Source: JBBDXA01 sp040902585
GTDB lineage: Bacteria > Planctomycetota > Phycisphaerae > Phycisphaerales > Phycisphaeraceae
Length of the DNA: 6,816 bases
Assembly (NCBI GenBank): GCA_040902585.1
Contig: JBBDXA010000064.1
Span: 1-6,816 of the forward strand
Direction of reading: 5' to 3'
Part shown: positions 5,285 through 6,816 of the stretch, piece after piece
How positions within the stretch are numbered: the first letter of the stretch is position 1
Layout of the letters: each line of letters opens with the position of its first letter
Notes under the pieces: generated by a model
Seen by the model: only the letters and a program-made list of their open reading frames with translations
Databases searched by the model: none
What the model was told of the DNA's origin: nothing
Position numbers and translations under genes: made by a program

Positions 5285-6621
5285 CGCGATTCTCCCTGTG
5301 GAAGTGAATGATCTAGTGTGGTGGCCGGTTGCCATGTCGCCTGAATCGAACGCACCACCGGCCCGGCCAGCCCCGGCACCCAGCGCAACAGCCGATTGGC
5401 CAGACCGACCATCGGCCCCAGTCGCAAGGCGCGAGTCAACCATCGACAGCGACGCTGACGCGAGCCCAGCAATCGCTGATGAGTCTTATTCCATAATTCA
5501 GCGTGCGCCGGTTGCCATGCATCGATCGAAGCATGAACGATCGGCGCGCTCGCCTGCGCAGATGCCAGCGCCCAGGCGATGCCTTCACCGGTGAACGGCT
5601 CGACGTAGCCTGCCGCATCACCCAATACGAAAAGCCGATGCGAAGCGACGCGATCGCGCCGGCGCGTGAGCAGCGGCGTACCGTGCCAATCAAGGGTGTC
5701 GATCAAAGGGATCGCGGGCTGGTTCGCACGCTTCAGGATCGCGGCCACGGCAGCGGCAGGGCCGCCCAGCTTCTTCACGAAGGCGGGCGAAAGGGCGGCG
5801 GCAATGTCCAGTGCGCCGTTCTCGATGCGCACGAGGCCGACGTATCCGCCCTTGCCGTGGATCATGTGGATGATGCCGGCGTCGTAGGCGGGAGGAGCAT
5901 CCTGTGCGATGGCGCTGACGCCCATGTGTGACCGGCGGGCGATGCGCAGAGTAAGGCCGGGCTCGCCTTCGAGGAGTCGTGCATCAAGGCCGGTGCAGGC
6001 GAGGATGACCTTCGCGTGAACGGGGACGGTCTGCCCATCACGATGAAGGTGAACGACTCTTTCTCCCCTCCCTCTTAGGGAGGGGCCGGGGGAGGGTCGA
6101 GCAGACGGAGTCAAACCCGCTTCCGACTCATCGGAGGTCAACAGTGGGTGTTCGTCCGACCCTCCCCTAACCCCTTCCTGGGAGGGAGGGGAATCAGAAG
6201 CGCCGTCCCACGCATCCAAGGTCGCTGAGCACCCGTCGCGGAACTCAGCACCTGCCGCCACCGCTTCATCAACCAGCGCCTGATCAAACGCTTCGCGCGA
6301 GATCGCCATGCCGCCGGTGAGGGCGTGAGTGGAAGTCGTTCGCCCGGTGGTGAGAAGAAAGGCCCGCGTTGGCCGGGCGTGCAGGCGATGGAGCATGTCA
6401 CCCAGGCCGATCTGCTTGAGCACTTCGACGGCTGCGGGGTTGATGCATCCGCCACAGACCTTGGTGCGCGGGAAGCGGGAGCGATCGACCAGCAGGACGC
6501 GATGTCCCTGCCGGGCGAGCAGGAAGGCCGCGATGCTGCCAGCCGGTCCCGCGCCGATGACCAGAGCGTCCCACGGCTCGCGTTGAGTTGGGCTGGCGGT
6601 CTGTTTCATGGTTCTAATCAT
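5281..6621 (-). CDS. FAD-dependent oxidoreductase, geranylgeranyl-reductase-like
   Basis: A 446-residue flavoprotein of the geranylgeranyl reductase/PHBH-like group. Seen: the Rossmann motif VIGAGPAGS (21-29) followed by RVLLVDRSRFPRTKVCGG (41-58), with the CGG motif typical of the group, and the second FAD motif LGDAAGYVEPFTGEGI (333-348). The C-terminal part (about 380-425) is basic and hydrophobic and may touch the membrane or a lipid substrate. Coupled by ATGA overlap to the type III polyketide synthase, it probably oxidises or reduces the polyketide, much as the flavoprotein in the Streptomyces srs phenolic-lipid operon does; this is an inference. Residues about 141-187 are not family-like and are encoded by a 131-bp repeat element (6063-6193); without them the protein would be about 400 residues, the usual size. 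Start ATG 6621 or 6609; neither has a Shine-Dalgarno site. Confidence 0.9.
   Translation of the reverse strand: MIRTMKQTASPTQREPWDALVIGAGPAGSIAAFLLARQGHRVLLVDRSRFPRTKVCGGCINPAAVEVLKQIGLGDMLHRLHARPTRAFLLTTGRTTSTHALTGGMAISREAFDQALVDEAVAAGAEFRDGCSATLDAWDGASDSPPSQEGVRGGSDEHPLLTSDESEAGLTPSARPSPGPSLRGRGERVVHLHRDGQTVPVHAKVILACTGLDARLLEGEPGLTLRIARRSHMGVSAIAQDAPPAYDAGIIHMIHGKGGYVGLVRIENGALDIAAALSPAFVKKLGGPAAAVAAILKRANQPAIPLIDTLDWHGTPLLTRRRDRVASHRLFVLGDAAGYVEPFTGEGIAWALASAQASAPIVHASIDAWQPAHAELWNKTHQRLLGSRQRRCRWLTRALRLGPMVGLANRLLRWVPGLAGPVVRSIQATWQPATTLDHSLPQGESR
5290..5297 (-). promoter_or_regulatory. ribosome-binding site that fixes the synthase start
   Basis: AGGGAGAA on the minus strand lies 5 bases before ATG 5284 and inside the end of the oxidoreductase gene. 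It decides the synthase start against the long upstream extension of the frame and, with the ATGA overlap, points to translational coupling. Confidence 0.7.
6063..6098 (-). repeat. 36-bp repeat, copy B
   Basis: Left half of the paired element. Its reverse complement differs from copy A (45-80) at 2 of 36 positions. It contains an internal cccctccct/agggagggg pair able to form a hairpin. Confidence 0.85.
6158..6193 (+). repeat. 36-bp repeat, copy C
   Basis: Right half of the paired element, in the same orientation as copy A and matching it at 28 of 36 positions. It is the most diverged of the three copies, with changes mainly in the middle, while both ends (gaccctcccc and gggagggga) are kept. 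Confidence 0.75.
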
Positions 6622-6766
6622 TAGATAGTAGTGCCTATGTCGGACCGGTGTACGAAGGTGCGGCGTGCGCGGATCACGCCGGACTCAACTGCTCCTGCAC
6701 GAGCCTTCTGCCGATAGAACCTCGTCGAGCCGCGGCACCCGGCGATTGCGCAGGGCAGATACGTGT

Positions 6767-6816
<50 letters not shown>

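Larger units (their letters stand above)
6063..6193. mobile_element. REPIN-like paired-repeat element inserted in frame in the oxidoreductase gene
   Basis: Two 36-bp repeats in inverted orientation (6063-6098 and 6158-6193) flank a 59-bp spacer. The whole unit is read through in the oxidoreductase frame and adds about 44-47 residues rich in Pro, Ser, Gly and Arg, such as PSPGPSLRGRGE and PPSQEG, between the segments LDAWDG and RVVHLHRDG. No transposase or clear target-site duplication is visible. The layout resembles REPINs (paired REP sequences moved by an outside enzyme) and, in its in-frame position, Rickettsia palindromic elements; relation to either is not shown. Confidence 0.65.

Noticed and set aside
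5285..5443. N-terminal extension of the polyketide synthase by 53 residues
   Set aside because: It overlaps the oxidoreductase gene heavily, is low in structure, and the ATG at 5284 has a ribosome-binding site and a normal family N-terminus.

Overview
The window looks like a chromosomal piece of a GC-rich environmental bacterium, most likely a planctomycete. This rests on the gene set: a secreted DUF1080 protein, a sugar-acid-type IlvD/Edd dehydratase paired with a DapA-family lyase, a retropepsin-like protein with a small partner, and a bacterial type III polyketide synthase beside a geranylgeranyl-reductase-like flavoprotein. Weak or absent Shine-Dalgarno sites at several starts and short tandem repeats between genes also fit. 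The taxon is an inference; there is no rRNA or marker gene.

Left block, plus strand: the C-terminal half of an IlvD/Edd dehydratase (1-762, open at the left edge), a small unknown protein (808-1149), an overlapping retropepsin-like aspartic protease (1115-1546), a DapA-family aldolase/dehydratase (1562-2488) and a DUF2238 (YjdF-like) membrane protein (2505-3236). The dehydratase and DapA-family enzyme probably act in sequence on a sugar acid (non-phosphorylative route). The small-protein/protease pair sits between them like an inserted cassette.

Right block, minus strand: an FAD-dependent oxidoreductase (6621-5281) is translationally coupled (ATGA overlap) to a type III polyketide synthase (5284-4100), followed by a secreted DUF1080 protein (4008-3337). 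Synthase plus flavoprotein suggests a phenolic-lipid or pyrone product that is then oxidised or reduced.

The most unusual content is repeat-based. (1) A 36-bp GC-rich palindrome-like repeat occurs three times, every time inside an open coding frame: two inverted copies form a 131-bp REPIN-like insert in the oxidoreductase, and one copy lies in the dehydratase frame near the left edge. (2) The convergent junction at 3211-3339 is built of 8-bp tandem units in two inverted arms. Each arm carries five stop codons spaced exactly 8 bp apart, covering all three frames of the incoming gene, and both genes end on one of them. (3) A 7-bp tandem repeat likewise supplies the stop of the polyketide synthase.

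The right end is a run of 49 G and is almost certainly a sequencing artefact at a contig end. No tRNA, rRNA, CRISPR array, transposase or phage gene was seen, and no gene-free stretch exceeds 300 bases.
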